Shown piece by piece: positions 52,522-63,200 of a stretch of DNA of 64,000 nt. This stretch comes from Calditrichota bacterium (GTDB lineage Bacteria; Calditrichota; Calditrichia; RBG-13-44-9; J042), in the NCBI GenBank assembly GCA_013150955.1, contig JAADJD010000002.1, forward strand, positions 90,425 through 154,424. The letters run 5' to 3'. Every line of letters starts with the position of its first letter. Positions within the stretch are counted from its first letter, which is position 1. The position numbers and the translations under genes were made by a program. The notes beneath the pieces are model-generated. The model was not told where the DNA came from and searched no databases. It saw only the letters and a list, made by a program, of their open reading frames with translations.

Positions 52522-53772
52522 GTGTGGAAGAAAATTTGTCAAATCTTTTTTCTCCTGATTTTCATCGGGTCTGCCTGTGCTCCCTTTAATCCCCAGAAAA
52601 AACAAATCGTTATCTGGACAACCCTGCGACCGGTTGAACGGGAATTGTTGCAGCAGAAGCTGGATCAGTTTGCCCGGCGCTATCCCGATTACACGTTCCA
52701 GCAGTTGTATTATCAACCGGAAGAATTGCGGCCCAATTTTATCATTTCATCACTGGCAGGGAAGGGGCCGGAGCTGGTTCACGTGCCCAGCGACTTTATC
52801 GGGCCCTTTGTGGAATTGGAGGTGGTGCAACCTCTGGAGCCGTTCTTTTCACAGGCGTTTCTGGATAGTTTTATTACTGAGCCCTTTCCCGCCAATACCT
52901 GGTTTAAAGGCCATTTGTATCAGATTGCCGATCGGGTGGGAAACCACCTGTGTCTGGTGTATAATAAAGATATTGTTCCCGAGCCCCCCAAAACCATCTC
53001 CGAACTGATTGAAATGGGTAAACAGATTGCCCGTGACGAGGACGGGGATGGCATTCCCGATCGGTATGCCCTGGCCTGGAATTACATCGAGCCGTATTTT
53101 GTGATTCCCTTCATCGGGGGGTATGGGGGATGGATTCTGGATGAGAACAACCGTCCCACGTTGAACACACCAGCGGTCATCAAGGCGGCACGGCTCATCC
53201 AGGATTTGCGCAATAAGTATCGAATCATTCCCAAGGAAAGCGATTACGAGACGGCCAATGCTCTGTTCCGGGACGGGCGAACGGCCATGATTATCAACGG
53301 CCCCTGGTCATGGGGAACCTATTTGAAGGATGGCATTCGCCTGGGAATTGCCCGAATCCCCAAAATTGATGAAACCGGCTTGTGGCCGACTCCGCTGGTT
53401 TCGCCCATGGGGTATATGCTGAACGCCAATGCCACGGGGAAAAAACGCCGGATTGCCATTGAACTCATCCGCTATTTAACTTCCACCGAGGTTGAACTGG
53501 AGTTTGCCCGGCGATTCTTGCTGGTGCCATCGCGGAAGGATGCGCTGGAAAAAGCCCTGAAGGATCCCGAACTGGGGCAGAATGAGCTTTACCTGGCGTC
53601 AATTGATCAGATGAAGGTGGGACGTCTGATGCCCGTGGTCACAGAAATGCGCTGGATCTGGGATGCCATGCGACCGGCCTATCAGGGAATTTTCACCGGG
53701 AAATATTCGCCGGAGGAAGCGGCACGCGAGATGCAACGCCTGGCCGAAAAGCTAATCGAAGAAAGTCGATAA
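52522..53772 (+). CDS. Sugar ABC transporter substrate-binding lipoprotein
   Basis: A family 1 solute-binding protein (MalE-like). Signal WKKICQIFFLLIFIGSACAP with a lipobox (GSAC). Typical parts: IVIWTTLRPVERELLQQKLD at the mature N-terminus, DEDGDGIPDRYALAWN, LFRDGRTAMIINGPWSWG and SPMGYMLNANATGKKRRIAI. The start is uncertain. The GTG at 52522 gives a neat signal but lacks a ribosome site, while a good one (GAAGGAGA, 52461-52468) has no usual start codon at the right distance. The frame is open back to 52414. Maltodextrin is the likely substrate because of the divergent amylase. Confidence 0.87.
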   Translation: MWKKICQIFFLLIFIGSACAPFNPQKKQIVIWTTLRPVERELLQQKLDQFARRYPDYTFQQLYYQPEELRPNFIISSLAGKGPELVHVPSDFIGPFVELEVVQPLEPFFSQAFLDSFITEPFPANTWFKGHLYQIADRVGNHLCLVYNKDIVPEPPKTISELIEMGKQIARDEDGDGIPDRYALAWNYIEPYFVIPFIGGYGGWILDENNRPTLNTPAVIKAARLIQDLRNKYRIIPKESDYETANALFRDGRTAMIINGPWSWGTYLKDGIRLGIARIPKIDETGLWPTPLVSPMGYMLNANATGKKRRIAIELIRYLTSTEVELEFARRFLLVPSRKDALEKALKDPELGQNELYLASIDQMKVGRLMPVVTEMRWIWDAMRPAYQGIFTGKYSPEEAAREMQRLAEKLIEESR

Positions 53773-53785
53773 ATCGGGTGCGCTT

Positions 53786-54685
53786 ATGGCAGGAACGGTA
53801 ACACGACTGGGTTCAGCAAATCGACTGGCTTACTTTTATGTGCTCCCGGCCCTGCTGGTCATGGGGTTTGTCGTTCTCTACCCATTCCTGTACAACATTG
53901 TCATTGCCTTTTCGAACATGAACCTGACCCACTTCCGGGACTGGCGCATTATTGGGTTTCGGAATTTTGTGGAAGTGATCAGCGATCGGTTATTCTGGTA
54001 CTTTCTGTTTAAAACCGTGTTGTGGACGGTGTTGAACCTGATTTTCCACGTGGGCATCGGGGTGTTGCTGGCGCTCATTCTGAATAAGGACATCAAAGGT
54101 CGATCGGTATTTCGCACCCTGTTAATCCTGCCCTGGGCAGTGCCCCAGTACATTACCGCGCTGACCTGGAGGGGCATGTTCAATTCCGAGTACGGGGCAG
54201 TAAATCTTTTCCTGCAAAAAATGGCCGGTATTCAGATTCCCTGGCTTTCCAGCGAGTGGGGGGCATTCACCGCCTGCTTGATTACCAATATCTGGCTGGG
54301 ATTTCCCTTCATGATGATTGTGGCCCTGGGCGGCCTGCAGAGCATTCCCGATGAATTTTACGAGGCGGCTGAAATGGACGGAGCAAATCCCTGGCAGAAG
54401 TTTTGGCACATCACCGTCCCTTTGCTGCGGCCGGTGATGATTCCAGCAATTACCCTCGGTGTCATCTGGACGTTCAACAATTTTAACGTGGTCTGGCTGG
54501 TGAGTAACGGGGGAGAACCATCGGATACCACTCACATTCTGGTAAGCTGGGTGTACAAGGCGGCATTCACGTACTTCCGCATGGGGTATGCCGCGGCGTT
54601 TTCGATGATTATCTTCGCGATTCTGTTCATTTTCAGCTGGCGATTTATTAAACAGACCCGGGTGCTGGAAAATGTGTACCAATAA
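53786..54685 (+). CDS. Sugar ABC transporter permease, MalF-like
   Basis: Six membrane helices beginning LAYFYVLPALLVMGFVVLYPF. The EAA loop reads YEAAEMDGANPWQKFWHITVPLLRPV, which contacts the ATPase. The length is 299 residues. It follows the binding protein by 13 bases and precedes the second permease by 15. Confidence 0.92.
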   Translation: MAGTVTRLGSANRLAYFYVLPALLVMGFVVLYPFLYNIVIAFSNMNLTHFRDWRIIGFRNFVEVISDRLFWYFLFKTVLWTVLNLIFHVGIGVLLALILNKDIKGRSVFRTLLILPWAVPQYITALTWRGMFNSEYGAVNLFLQKMAGIQIPWLSSEWGAFTACLITNIWLGFPFMMIVALGGLQSIPDEFYEAAEMDGANPWQKFWHITVPLLRPVMIPAITLGVIWTFNNFNVVWLVSNGGEPSDTTHILVSWVYKAAFTYFRMGYAAAFSMIIFAILFIFSWRFIKQTRVLENVYQ

Positions 54686-54700
54686 CAAAAGGGCCTGAAG

Positions 54701-55543
54701 ATGGCAAATCCCAGGGCGTTATCCACACGCGGAAAAATTGCGGCTTACGGTGTTTTGTTGTTATTTACCCTGTTTGCCATTTATCCCGTTTTGCGGGTCA
54801 TATCCATTTCGCTGCGTCCGGGAAATCGCCTGTTAACCCGGTCGCTGGCGTTGATTCCCGAAGGGGCTACCCTGGAGGCCTACCGCCGCCTGTTTACGGA
54901 CGAGCCGTTCCTGCAATGGCTGGCCAATTCTATTTTTGTATCCTCCTGGGTCACCGTGGTTGGCGTCACCCTGGCTGCAACCGCGGGATATGCCTTCTCC
55001 CGGTATCGATTTCGCGGGCGCAATGCCGCCATGCTGGGCATCATTACCACGCAGATGTTTCCGGTGACCATGCTGCTTTTGCCCCTGTTTATTATGTTAA
55101 TTAAACTACGCCTGTACGACTCCTATCTGGGATTGATTATTGCCTACTCTGCCACCGCACTGCCGTTTACCATCTGGCAGATGAAAGGCTATTACGATAC
55201 CATACCCTACAGTCTGGAAGAGGCGGCGATGATAGACGGCGCCTCCCCGGGGTACACGTTTTATAAGATTGTGTTGCCACTGGCCCTGCCAGCGCTGGCC
55301 ATTTCGGCACTCTTTTCCTTCATGACGGCTTGGTCGGAGTACCTGGTGGCCGCCGTGCTGATTCAAAATCCCCAGTTGTTTACCCTGCCGCTGGGATTGA
55401 AATCGTTCCAATCCAACATGGAAGTGGCCTGGGGATTGTATTCAGCCAGCGCCGTGCTGGTGAGCCTGCCGGTGGTGGTGCTGTTTATGTTTCTCAGCCG
55501 ATGGTTAATTTCGGGGTTGACCCTGGGGAGCGTAAAAGGGTGA
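54701..55543 (+). CDS. Sugar ABC transporter permease, MalG-like
   Basis: A 280-residue permease with six helices; GNRLLTRSLALIPEGATLEA is the usual periplasmic loop near the start and LEEAAMIDGASPGYTFYKIV is the EAA loop. The transporter lacks an ATPase here; a shared MsmX/MalK-type ATPase elsewhere would be needed. The 185 bases after it hold no gene. Confidence 0.92.
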   Translation: MANPRALSTRGKIAAYGVLLLFTLFAIYPVLRVISISLRPGNRLLTRSLALIPEGATLEAYRRLFTDEPFLQWLANSIFVSSWVTVVGVTLAATAGYAFSRYRFRGRNAAMLGIITTQMFPVTMLLLPLFIMLIKLRLYDSYLGLIIAYSATALPFTIWQMKGYYDTIPYSLEEAAMIDGASPGYTFYKIVLPLALPALAISALFSFMTAWSEYLVAAVLIQNPQLFTLPLGLKSFQSNMEVAWGLYSASAVLVSLPVVVLFMFLSRWLISGLTLGSVKG

Positions 55544-55728
55544 AGAAAGCGGGTAAAATTCAATTAAAACAAGCGTTCAAAAAATGCAGTTTGCGGCAAA
55601 ATTTTCTTGACTATTATTATTTTCTTTTTAATTTATCGTTAGTAACTATGATATGAGTTGCGCATGACCATTGACGATCGAAAAATAGGTAAGCCGTTCT
55701 TTGTAAACCTTCACTAAAGCGAGCCAAA

Positions 55729-57414
55729 ATGAACATCCGCTACGGATTACACATTTTTCTCTTCCTTTTCCTTTCCGGGCTTGTCTGGATCTCCTGCCAG
55801 CGCCAGCCTTCCAGCGAAGATGTTCTGGCTCGCATCGACCGCAGTTCCATCACCACAGACGATTTCCGGAAGCGCTTTCAGGAGCTGAAGGTGCGCATGG
55901 GACTTCCGGATAATGGCCAGACCCGCCGGGAGTTGTTGAAGAACATGGTCAACGAGAAGCTGCTGATCATCGAGGCCAAACATCGCGGCTACGATCGAGA
56001 TGCACAGGGACAGTTTGAGTGGGAGCGCATTCAAATACAGGGTTTGTTGAATCAGTTTTATGAACGGGAAATTGCCAGCAAGGTTCGGATCAGCGAAAGG
56101 GAACTCCGGGAATTGTTTGTGCGCTTTAATACCCGAATCAAAGCCCGGCACCTTTATGCGCCTACCCGCAAAAAGGCCGATTCGCTTTACGCCCTGTTAC
56201 AGAAAGGCGCTTCCTTTGAAGAGCTGGCAAAGAAGGTGTTCAAAGATCCCAGGCTCCGGGAAAGTGGCGGTTTAATTGGATATTTCACAGTGGATGAAAT
56301 GCACCCCAATTTTGAGGATGCAGCTTTCCGCCTGAAGGTGGGAGAAATCTCGCCGCCAGTGAAAATTGCCAGCGGATACAGCATCATCAAGGTGGAGGAT
56401 CGCATTCAAAATCCCCTGATTACCGAAATTCAATTTGCCCAGAAGAAAGACCGGCTGGAGCAATTTCTCCGCTACCGTAAGACCATTAAAAAGGCAGCCG
56501 CATTTGTGGATTCCATGCGCAGGGTGCTGGAGGTGGAGTTCGATCCCGACGTCATTCGCGAGGTTTACCAGCATATTCAGGGGCAACCGGAGGGCTATTT
56601 GATACTCGAAGAAAGAGGGGATGGCTTCGCGCCCGAACTGGATGATCGGATCATCGTACGCTCCCGCTTGGGCGAATGGACAGTGCGCACCTTCCGGGAA
56701 AAAGCCCGGTTTACATCGGACAAGGAAAAGCGCTGGATCCGCAATGAGGAAAATTTAGAGGAGTTTATTGCAGGGCTGGTCGTTCGCGATTACATGCTGC
56801 AGCAAGCCCGGCGGAAAAAATATGATCGCTTGCCCGAATATCGGGAATACGTCCAGGAACAGTGGGAAATGTATTTGCTGGAGCGATTGGAGCAGGCCCT
56901 GTGGGAAGAAATTGTCGTCCCGGAAGACAGTCTGCGCCATTATTACCAGCGCAATCGCGATCGCTTTACCCAGGCGCCCCAGATCGGGTTGCGAGAGATT
57001 GCGGTTAACGATCGCCAGGTGGCTCAGGTCATTAAGCGATTGTTACGTCAGGGCGCCTCTTTCGAGGAACTGGCACAAAAGTATTCCATCCGCAACCAGG
57101 GGCCAACCCGGGCCAACGATGTGGCCTATTTTACCCGCCGACAGCTGGGGAAGTGGGCGGATGAAATATTCCCGCTGCAGCCGGGTGAATGGCGGGGCCC
57201 GTTCACTTCGCCGGATTCCCTCTACCTGTTTGTCAAATGCGTGGACAGGCTCCCGCAACGGGTCATTCCCTATGAAGAAGCCCGCGAAGAAATTGTCAAG
57301 ATTTACAAATACATGTGGATGGCAAAAAAACGGGAAGAAATCATCCGTCGGGTGGAACGAACGGTTCCGGTTGCCCGATTCCCGGAAAAATTAAAAACGG
57401 TTCGACTCAATTAA
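55729..57414 (+). CDS. Parvulin-type peptidyl-prolyl isomerase lipoprotein
   Basis: Like SurA/PrsA, it should assist folding of exported proteins. The signal ends in a lipobox (VWISC). Residues about 30-130 are a SurA-N-like helical region (RRELLKNMVNEKLLIIEAKH). Two parvulin-like regions follow: about 132-225 (KARHLYAPTRKKADSLYALL, GGLIGYFTVDEMHPNFEDAA, GEISPPVKIASGYSIIKV) and about 415-510 (IGLREIAVNDRQ, NDVAYFTRRQLGKWADEIFP). The second is the more diverged. The length is 561 residues. It lies directly upstream of a TonB-dependent receptor, a plausible client. Confidence 0.87.
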   Translation: MNIRYGLHIFLFLFLSGLVWISCQRQPSSEDVLARIDRSSITTDDFRKRFQELKVRMGLPDNGQTRRELLKNMVNEKLLIIEAKHRGYDRDAQGQFEWERIQIQGLLNQFYEREIASKVRISERELRELFVRFNTRIKARHLYAPTRKKADSLYALLQKGASFEELAKKVFKDPRLRESGGLIGYFTVDEMHPNFEDAAFRLKVGEISPPVKIASGYSIIKVEDRIQNPLITEIQFAQKKDRLEQFLRYRKTIKKAAAFVDSMRRVLEVEFDPDVIREVYQHIQGQPEGYLILEERGDGFAPELDDRIIVRSRLGEWTVRTFREKARFTSDKEKRWIRNEENLEEFIAGLVVRDYMLQQARRKKYDRLPEYREYVQEQWEMYLLERLEQALWEEIVVPEDSLRHYYQRNRDRFTQAPQIGLREIAVNDRQVAQVIKRLLRQGASFEELAQKYSIRNQGPTRANDVAYFTRRQLGKWADEIFPLQPGEWRGPFTSPDSLYLFVKCVDRLPQRVIPYEEAREEIVKIYKYMWMAKKREEIIRRVERTVPVARFPEKLKTVRLN

Positions 57415-57441
57415 CTCAATTAAAAGAGGCGTTTGTTCAAT

Positions 57442-60207
57442 ATGAAACGATGGATACCGAGTCTTCTTTTTCTGCTGCTGTGCGGGGCCCTCTGGCCGGA
57501 TAATGGGATTGCCCAATCCTATGGTAAAATCACTGGGATCGTTACCGATGCCGAAACCGGTGAACCCTTACCCGGTGCCAATGTGCTGATCGAGGGAACC
57601 AATCTGGGAGCTTCCACCGATCTGGATGGCACCTACCTGATCCTGCGCGTGCCGCCAGGTACCTACACGTTAACCGTGGAATACATCGGTTATCAGAAAA
57701 TGAGTATCACCAACGTGCAGGTAATGACCGATTTGACCACCAAAATCAACTTTCAGTTGCGGCCCGAAGCCATTGCCGGGGAAGAGGTGGTTGTGGTGGC
57801 AGAGACCCCCATCATCCGAAAAGACCTGACATCAGTGGAAGCGCGCGTGCATGCCGAGACCATTGAGCGGATGCCGGTTCAGGACGTGGGGGACATCTTG
57901 AATCTGCAGGCGGGTGTGACCCGGGATGCGGCCGGTGGCATTCACATTCGCGGGGGACGTTCCACGGAAATTTCCTACATGATCAACGGCATCAGCATCA
58001 CCGATGATTTTACCCGCTCACAGTCGCTGCAAATCGAAAATGAATCCATTCAGGAATTGCAGGTTATCAGTGGAACCTTCAATGCGGAATACGGCAACGC
58101 CATGAGTGGCGTAATTAATATCGTAACCAAAACCGGATCGAATGTTTTCAAGGGGAACCTGACGGCCTGGTCGGGCGATTATTACAGCCGCGATACCGAC
58201 ATTTTCTGGAATCTGGACCAGATTAACCCGACTTCCATTTACAATTTGCAGGGATATTTGAGTGGCCCGATCATTAAGGATCGGGTTACTTTTTTTGCAA
58301 CGGCCCGGCGCTGGTACGATGACGGCTGGATTTACGGGCCGTATGTGTACAGTCCCCAGGGACGCATCCAGATTGTGGATGGCGATACGCTGGAGGTACG
58401 CGGGGACAGCAGCGCCGTTCCCATGAATTTCCGTTCCCGTTTTAGTGGCCAGTTCTCGCTGGAATGGCAGGTGGCCATGCCGGTAAAATATCGCATCGAT
58501 ATTCTGGGGAGCTGGGAAAAGCGGCGCAATTACGATCACTTCTTTCGTTTGAATCCTTACGGTGATCGCGGGGATGTGGAAAAGGGCATTACCGTCATCA
58601 ACAACCTGGTGCATCAGCTGAATCCAAAAATGTTTTACGAGGTCACCGTTGCCTATAAGTTCAACACCATCATTTCCCGCCTGTACGAGGATCCATTCGA
58701 TCCCCGGTATGTGCATCCGGATTCGCTGAACGTGGGGGCCTTTCAATTTTCCCGCGCCGGAACGGATCTGACCCGATTTGAACGCTATACCCGCTCCTGG
58801 ATCGGCAAGTTTGATGTCACCGCTCAGGTCACCCGGCGCCATCAGGTGAAATTTGGCGTGGAATACCAGCAGGACGAGGTGTTTTATGAAAACTTAACGC
58901 TGGTTCCGGCGGAAACGCCAACCGGGGAACAGATCCAGCCGTTTAAGCCGGCCATCCGTCCACCATCCTCGCCGGTGCACGATCGCTTCACCCGTAGACC
59001 GGTCAAGTTCTCGGCATACATTCAGGACAAAATTGAATATGAAGAGATGATCATTAACGTGGGGTTGCGCTTTGACCTGTTTGATGCCAACGGGAAAATC
59101 CCCCGCGATTTGTCGGATCCCAATATTTACAATCCGTTTAAATTGACCAATATTTACCGGGATTTGAATGGGGACGGGGTCATCGACCTGAGCGAACAAC
59201 GGGAAGACAACAAGTATACCCTGGAGGAGCGACAACAATTCTGGTGGCGAGAAACCAGCATCAAAACCCAGTTGAGTCCCCGTCTGGGTGTGGCCTACCC
59301 CATTTCCGAGGGTGGGGTGATTCATTTTTCGTACGGGATTTTTCAGCAAATCCCCGACTACAGCCAGTTGTATGTTGGGGATGAGCTGAAGGTGACCACC
59401 GCCACCGGCACGCAGGGGCCCTTCGGGAATCCGGACTTAAATCCCCAGCGCACCACCATGTACGAAATTGGTCTGAAGCAGAAGCTGGGCGATGTGATGG
59501 CCATTGATGTGACCGGCTTTTATCGGGACATTCGCGATTGGGTTTCCACAAGTCAGCCCATTCCCACGGTGCTGGGTGGGGTGTCCTACGTGCGGAAAAT
59601 TAATCGCGATTTTGCCAACGTGCGCGGCATTACGGTTACCCTTCAAAAGCAGTACCGTGATGGGTATGCCTTTTCCATCGATTACACCTTTCAAATTGCG
59701 GAGGGGACCAACTCCTATCCGGAACAGGAATTCTTCTCCCAGCTGGGAGGTGCGGAACCCACCAAAGTGTTGACGCCCCTGGATTGGGATCAGCGGCACA
59801 CGTTTAACGGCTATTTCTTTTATGGCGGGGATGATTGGGGCATCAGTTTCATCTCCCGCTTTGAATCCGGACAGCCGTACACCCCGGCGATTGTGACGGG
59901 CGTACGGGTGGGACGCAACATCGTGTCCGGTTTGCAGCGCAACAGCCGGAATAAGCCCAATAAGTTTACGGTGGATCTGAACGCCTACAAACGGATTCAA
60001 ATTCTCAATCAGGAAGTGGAATTCTTCCTGCAGGTGTACAATTTGTTCGACGCCCGCAACCCGGTAAACGTATATGGCGATACGGGACAACCCGACCTGA
60101 CGCTGTTTCAGATGCAGGCGGTTCAGGCCGATCCGGGCTGGTTTGTTCGACCCGATTTTTATTCTCCACCGCGGCGCATTCAGGTCGGTTTCAAATTTAA
60201 ACTATAA
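57442..60207 (+). CDS. TonB-dependent receptor with CarboxypepD_reg-like domain
   Basis: An outer-membrane 22-strand barrel receptor. Signal peptide, then the carboxypeptidase-regulatory-like domain (YGKITGIVTDAETGEPLPGA, residues about 27-115), the plug (MPVQDVGDILNLQAGV, GIHIRGGRSTEISYMING, EYGNAMSGVINIVTK) and a long barrel ending in RIQVGFKFKL with an aromatic/hydrophobic C-terminus. The product is 921 residues. The substrate is unknown. The ATG at 57442 is preferred to the in-frame TTG at 57433. It is followed by a large exported protein and a PorV-like gene, a common arrangement in T9SS-bearing phyla. Confidence 0.92.
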   Translation: MKRWIPSLLFLLLCGALWPDNGIAQSYGKITGIVTDAETGEPLPGANVLIEGTNLGASTDLDGTYLILRVPPGTYTLTVEYIGYQKMSITNVQVMTDLTTKINFQLRPEAIAGEEVVVVAETPIIRKDLTSVEARVHAETIERMPVQDVGDILNLQAGVTRDAAGGIHIRGGRSTEISYMINGISITDDFTRSQSLQIENESIQELQVISGTFNAEYGNAMSGVINIVTKTGSNVFKGNLTAWSGDYYSRDTDIFWNLDQINPTSIYNLQGYLSGPIIKDRVTFFATARRWYDDGWIYGPYVYSPQGRIQIVDGDTLEVRGDSSAVPMNFRSRFSGQFSLEWQVAMPVKYRIDILGSWEKRRNYDHFFRLNPYGDRGDVEKGITVINNLVHQLNPKMFYEVTVAYKFNTIISRLYEDPFDPRYVHPDSLNVGAFQFSRAGTDLTRFERYTRSWIGKFDVTAQVTRRHQVKFGVEYQQDEVFYENLTLVPAETPTGEQIQPFKPAIRPPSSPVHDRFTRRPVKFSAYIQDKIEYEEMIINVGLRFDLFDANGKIPRDLSDPNIYNPFKLTNIYRDLNGDGVIDLSEQREDNKYTLEERQQFWWRETSIKTQLSPRLGVAYPISEGGVIHFSYGIFQQIPDYSQLYVGDELKVTTATGTQGPFGNPDLNPQRTTMYEIGLKQKLGDVMAIDVTGFYRDIRDWVSTSQPIPTVLGGVSYVRKINRDFANVRGITVTLQKQYRDGYAFSIDYTFQIAEGTNSYPEQEFFSQLGGAEPTKVLTPLDWDQRHTFNGYFFYGGDDWGISFISRFESGQPYTPAIVTGVRVGRNIVSGLQRNSRNKPNKFTVDLNAYKRIQILNQEVEFFLQVYNLFDARNPVNVYGDTGQPDLTLFQMQAVQADPGWFVRPDFYSPPRRIQVGFKFKL

Positions 60208-60236
60208 GTGATGGCTAATGGGAAGGTGAAAGACGT

Positions 60237-63200
60237 ATGCATAAACGAATGACAGGGTTAATGAATGGTGAGCGGCCCATGAAAGCTGGAAAAATCGCAC
60301 TGATCGTATTCCTGAGTTTTCTGATTGGCCTGCAAACACTGACGGCACAGATCAACGAGCACATTCCTTCGGATCAACGGGGTGATCCTAAACTGCGGCG
60401 GAAATCGCACATCGATGGCAATAATATCCGGGCAACGATTTTCAATTTTGGGATGAGCGGACGAACCGCTGCACGTCCCGATGAAATTCCCTACGAGTGG
60501 CCCAAAAACACCCAGCGAATTTACATTGCCCTGGTGGGCATCTGGCTGGCCGGCGAGGTGAAGAATCAGGCCGGGGAGACCATTCACATTGTGGATTTTC
60601 CCGCCTACCGCCAAAGTCCCGACGGGGGTTCCTGGAATCTGGAGCCGGTTCCGGGATTTTTAAATCCCGAATCCGGGGAAATTGCCCGCAGCGACAATCC
60701 CGACACCTGGCCCACCGCAGCCCAGGGGGGATGGCGGGATAAACGGGACGATCCGGTGGATCCCGGCTGGATTGGCTCCTGGAATGGGTTTTTCGGTAAA
60801 AACGTGTTTAACGCAGATCAGGAGATGTACTACCGGGCATCGGATGACCTCTACACCCGGCATAATTACATCCCGGATGAAACCGATCCCACCCGGGGTG
60901 GAATGGCCCTGCTGGTGGATGTGCGGGCTTTTGCCTGGTCGCAAATCCTGATTAACGACGTGTTGTTTTTCATTCACGATATTTTGAATGATGGAACCAA
61001 ACGGATACCCAAAACCGCCTTCCTGATCTGGCTGGCTGACATCGTGGGGGGCGATCCGGCTGATGACCAGCCGTTTGTGGATTTGCAGACCAGCATTGCC
61101 TTCCTGACCGATGCCGACCGCGTGGGGGACTCCGCATTTGGTACGGACAAGGTTGGAGTAGCATCGGTGAAGTATATCGAAACGCCCGGAAACGCGGTGG
61201 ATGGAATTGATAACGATGGCGATTCCGATTTTTACCCGGATCTTCTGGCCCGCATCGATGGCAACCCGGATGAAGTCATTCCTCATTTTACTGATGCCGA
61301 TTTTATTCCCCGGGAGTTGAAGCCCGGAGACAAGATTGTTCTAATTGATTCCTTAACCTTTGCCCGCATCATTACCACCTATCCCGAGGGAGGTGGAACG
61401 GTGGTGACTCTGGGGCGGGAGATTTACCTGCCCCCGGAAGGAATAACTGTCGAAGAAGACACGGTTGCCAATTCGTTTGACGAAGATTTTGACGGGTTAA
61501 TTGATGAGCGCATCACCCTGCACCTGGAGCGCTTCGACGAGATTACCGGAACGGTCCGGCCAGTTCGCTATATCAACTACCTGGCCTTTGAACCGGGCGA
61601 CACGCTGAAACGGGGTTTCATCGTTCCGGGATGGGATGTGCAACCGTCCTATGCCACCGTGGCACCCATGATTGATGAATCCCGGGATGATAAGTTTGAC
61701 AACGACAACGATTGGGATGTGATGCAGGATGACACCGGGCTGGATGGCGTGGAAGATACGGGGGATCCCGGTGAAGGGGATGGGATGCCAACCAGTGGTT
61801 CCGGAACCGATTTTCCGGGGGAACCCAATATCGACAAAACCGATGTATCCGAAACCGATTTGATCGGTTTAACCACTGCCATTCAGGATCCGGCATTTGG
61901 AATTAATTTTAACACCGTATCAGATGATTTCATCTGGCGGAAGTTCATGATCCCCGGTCAGTTTTACCTTCCGCGAAAGACCGGTGATTACGACCTGTTT
62001 GTGTCCTCTGGATTTTTCCCGCTGGATCCGGGTGAACGGCAGCGCATGGCCATCTCGGTGGCGCTGGCGGGGGGCGGAACCACCAAACAGGCGGACATCG
62101 AAAGTGCCATTCAGAAGCAGAAACAGGCCCGGGTGGCATTTGAGGCGGACTATCAGTTTGCCCAGGCGCCCCTGCAGGTGACCCTGCGTGCCGTACCGGG
62201 CGATGGTAAAGTTACTCTCTATTGGGATGATGTGGCTGAGTCATCGGTCGATCGCTTTATCAAGCGCATTGGTGGTCCGGCCAACGATTTTGAAGGGTAT
62301 CGCATCTATCGCGCCACTGATGCAGCTTTCCTGGATGCCAAAGTCATTACCGATGCCCAGGGCGTGCCCACCTTCCTGCGACCCATCGCCCAGTTCGATA
62401 AAATCGATGGGATTACCGGATATCATCCCGTGGATATCAACGGTGTAAAGTTTTACCTGGGCAATGACAACGGTATTGTCCACACGTATGTGGATTCCAA
62501 TGTGGTGAACGGTCAGCGCTATTTTTATGCCGTTACTGCTTACGATTTTGGCTATGCGGAGGCTGATATTCCACCGACGGAAACCAACATTAAAGTGGTG
62601 GTGGATCCTGAAGGGAACATCATTACCGGGCCCAACGTGGTGGTGGTGCGGCCGCGTGCGCCGGTGGCTGGATATTTGCCCGCCGATGTAGAAAAACTGG
62701 AGCACATCAGTGGAAGCGCCACCGGAGAGATCGGTTTTAAGATCATCGATCCCCGGCTGGTAAAGGATGGGCACGTGTACGAAATTACCTTTGAGGATAC
62801 GTTGATCAAAGGCGACAAGCCCGGCGCCGATACCCTGACCACCAAAAACTTCACCGTAACCGATATTACCGATGGCGTGGTGAAGCTGGAGAAGAGCACC
62901 CTGTTTAATGAAGGGGATGAGGTGCCGTTAATCGACGGCATTCAACTCTATTTTGTAAACGAGAAACAGGTGGAGCTGAACACGGCCACTTCTGGCTGGA
63001 ATGATCCCGACGTGTATATATTTGAATTCAAACCGGTGTTTTTAATTTCCACCATTGGGGAACAACGGCCCAGCGACTACCGGATTGTCTTCGGCGACGT
63101 GGGATTCGGAACCTCCAGGGACACCACAATCAGTGAAGGATTCATTTCCGTACCGCTGCCCTCCAAACCGGTGAATTTCCGGGTGTTTAACCTTTCGGAA

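Noticed and set aside
55607..55635. Promoter TTGACT with AATTTA 17 bases downstream, before the parvulin gene
   Set aside because: The -35 is good but the -10 matches only two of six bases; other spacings are no better.
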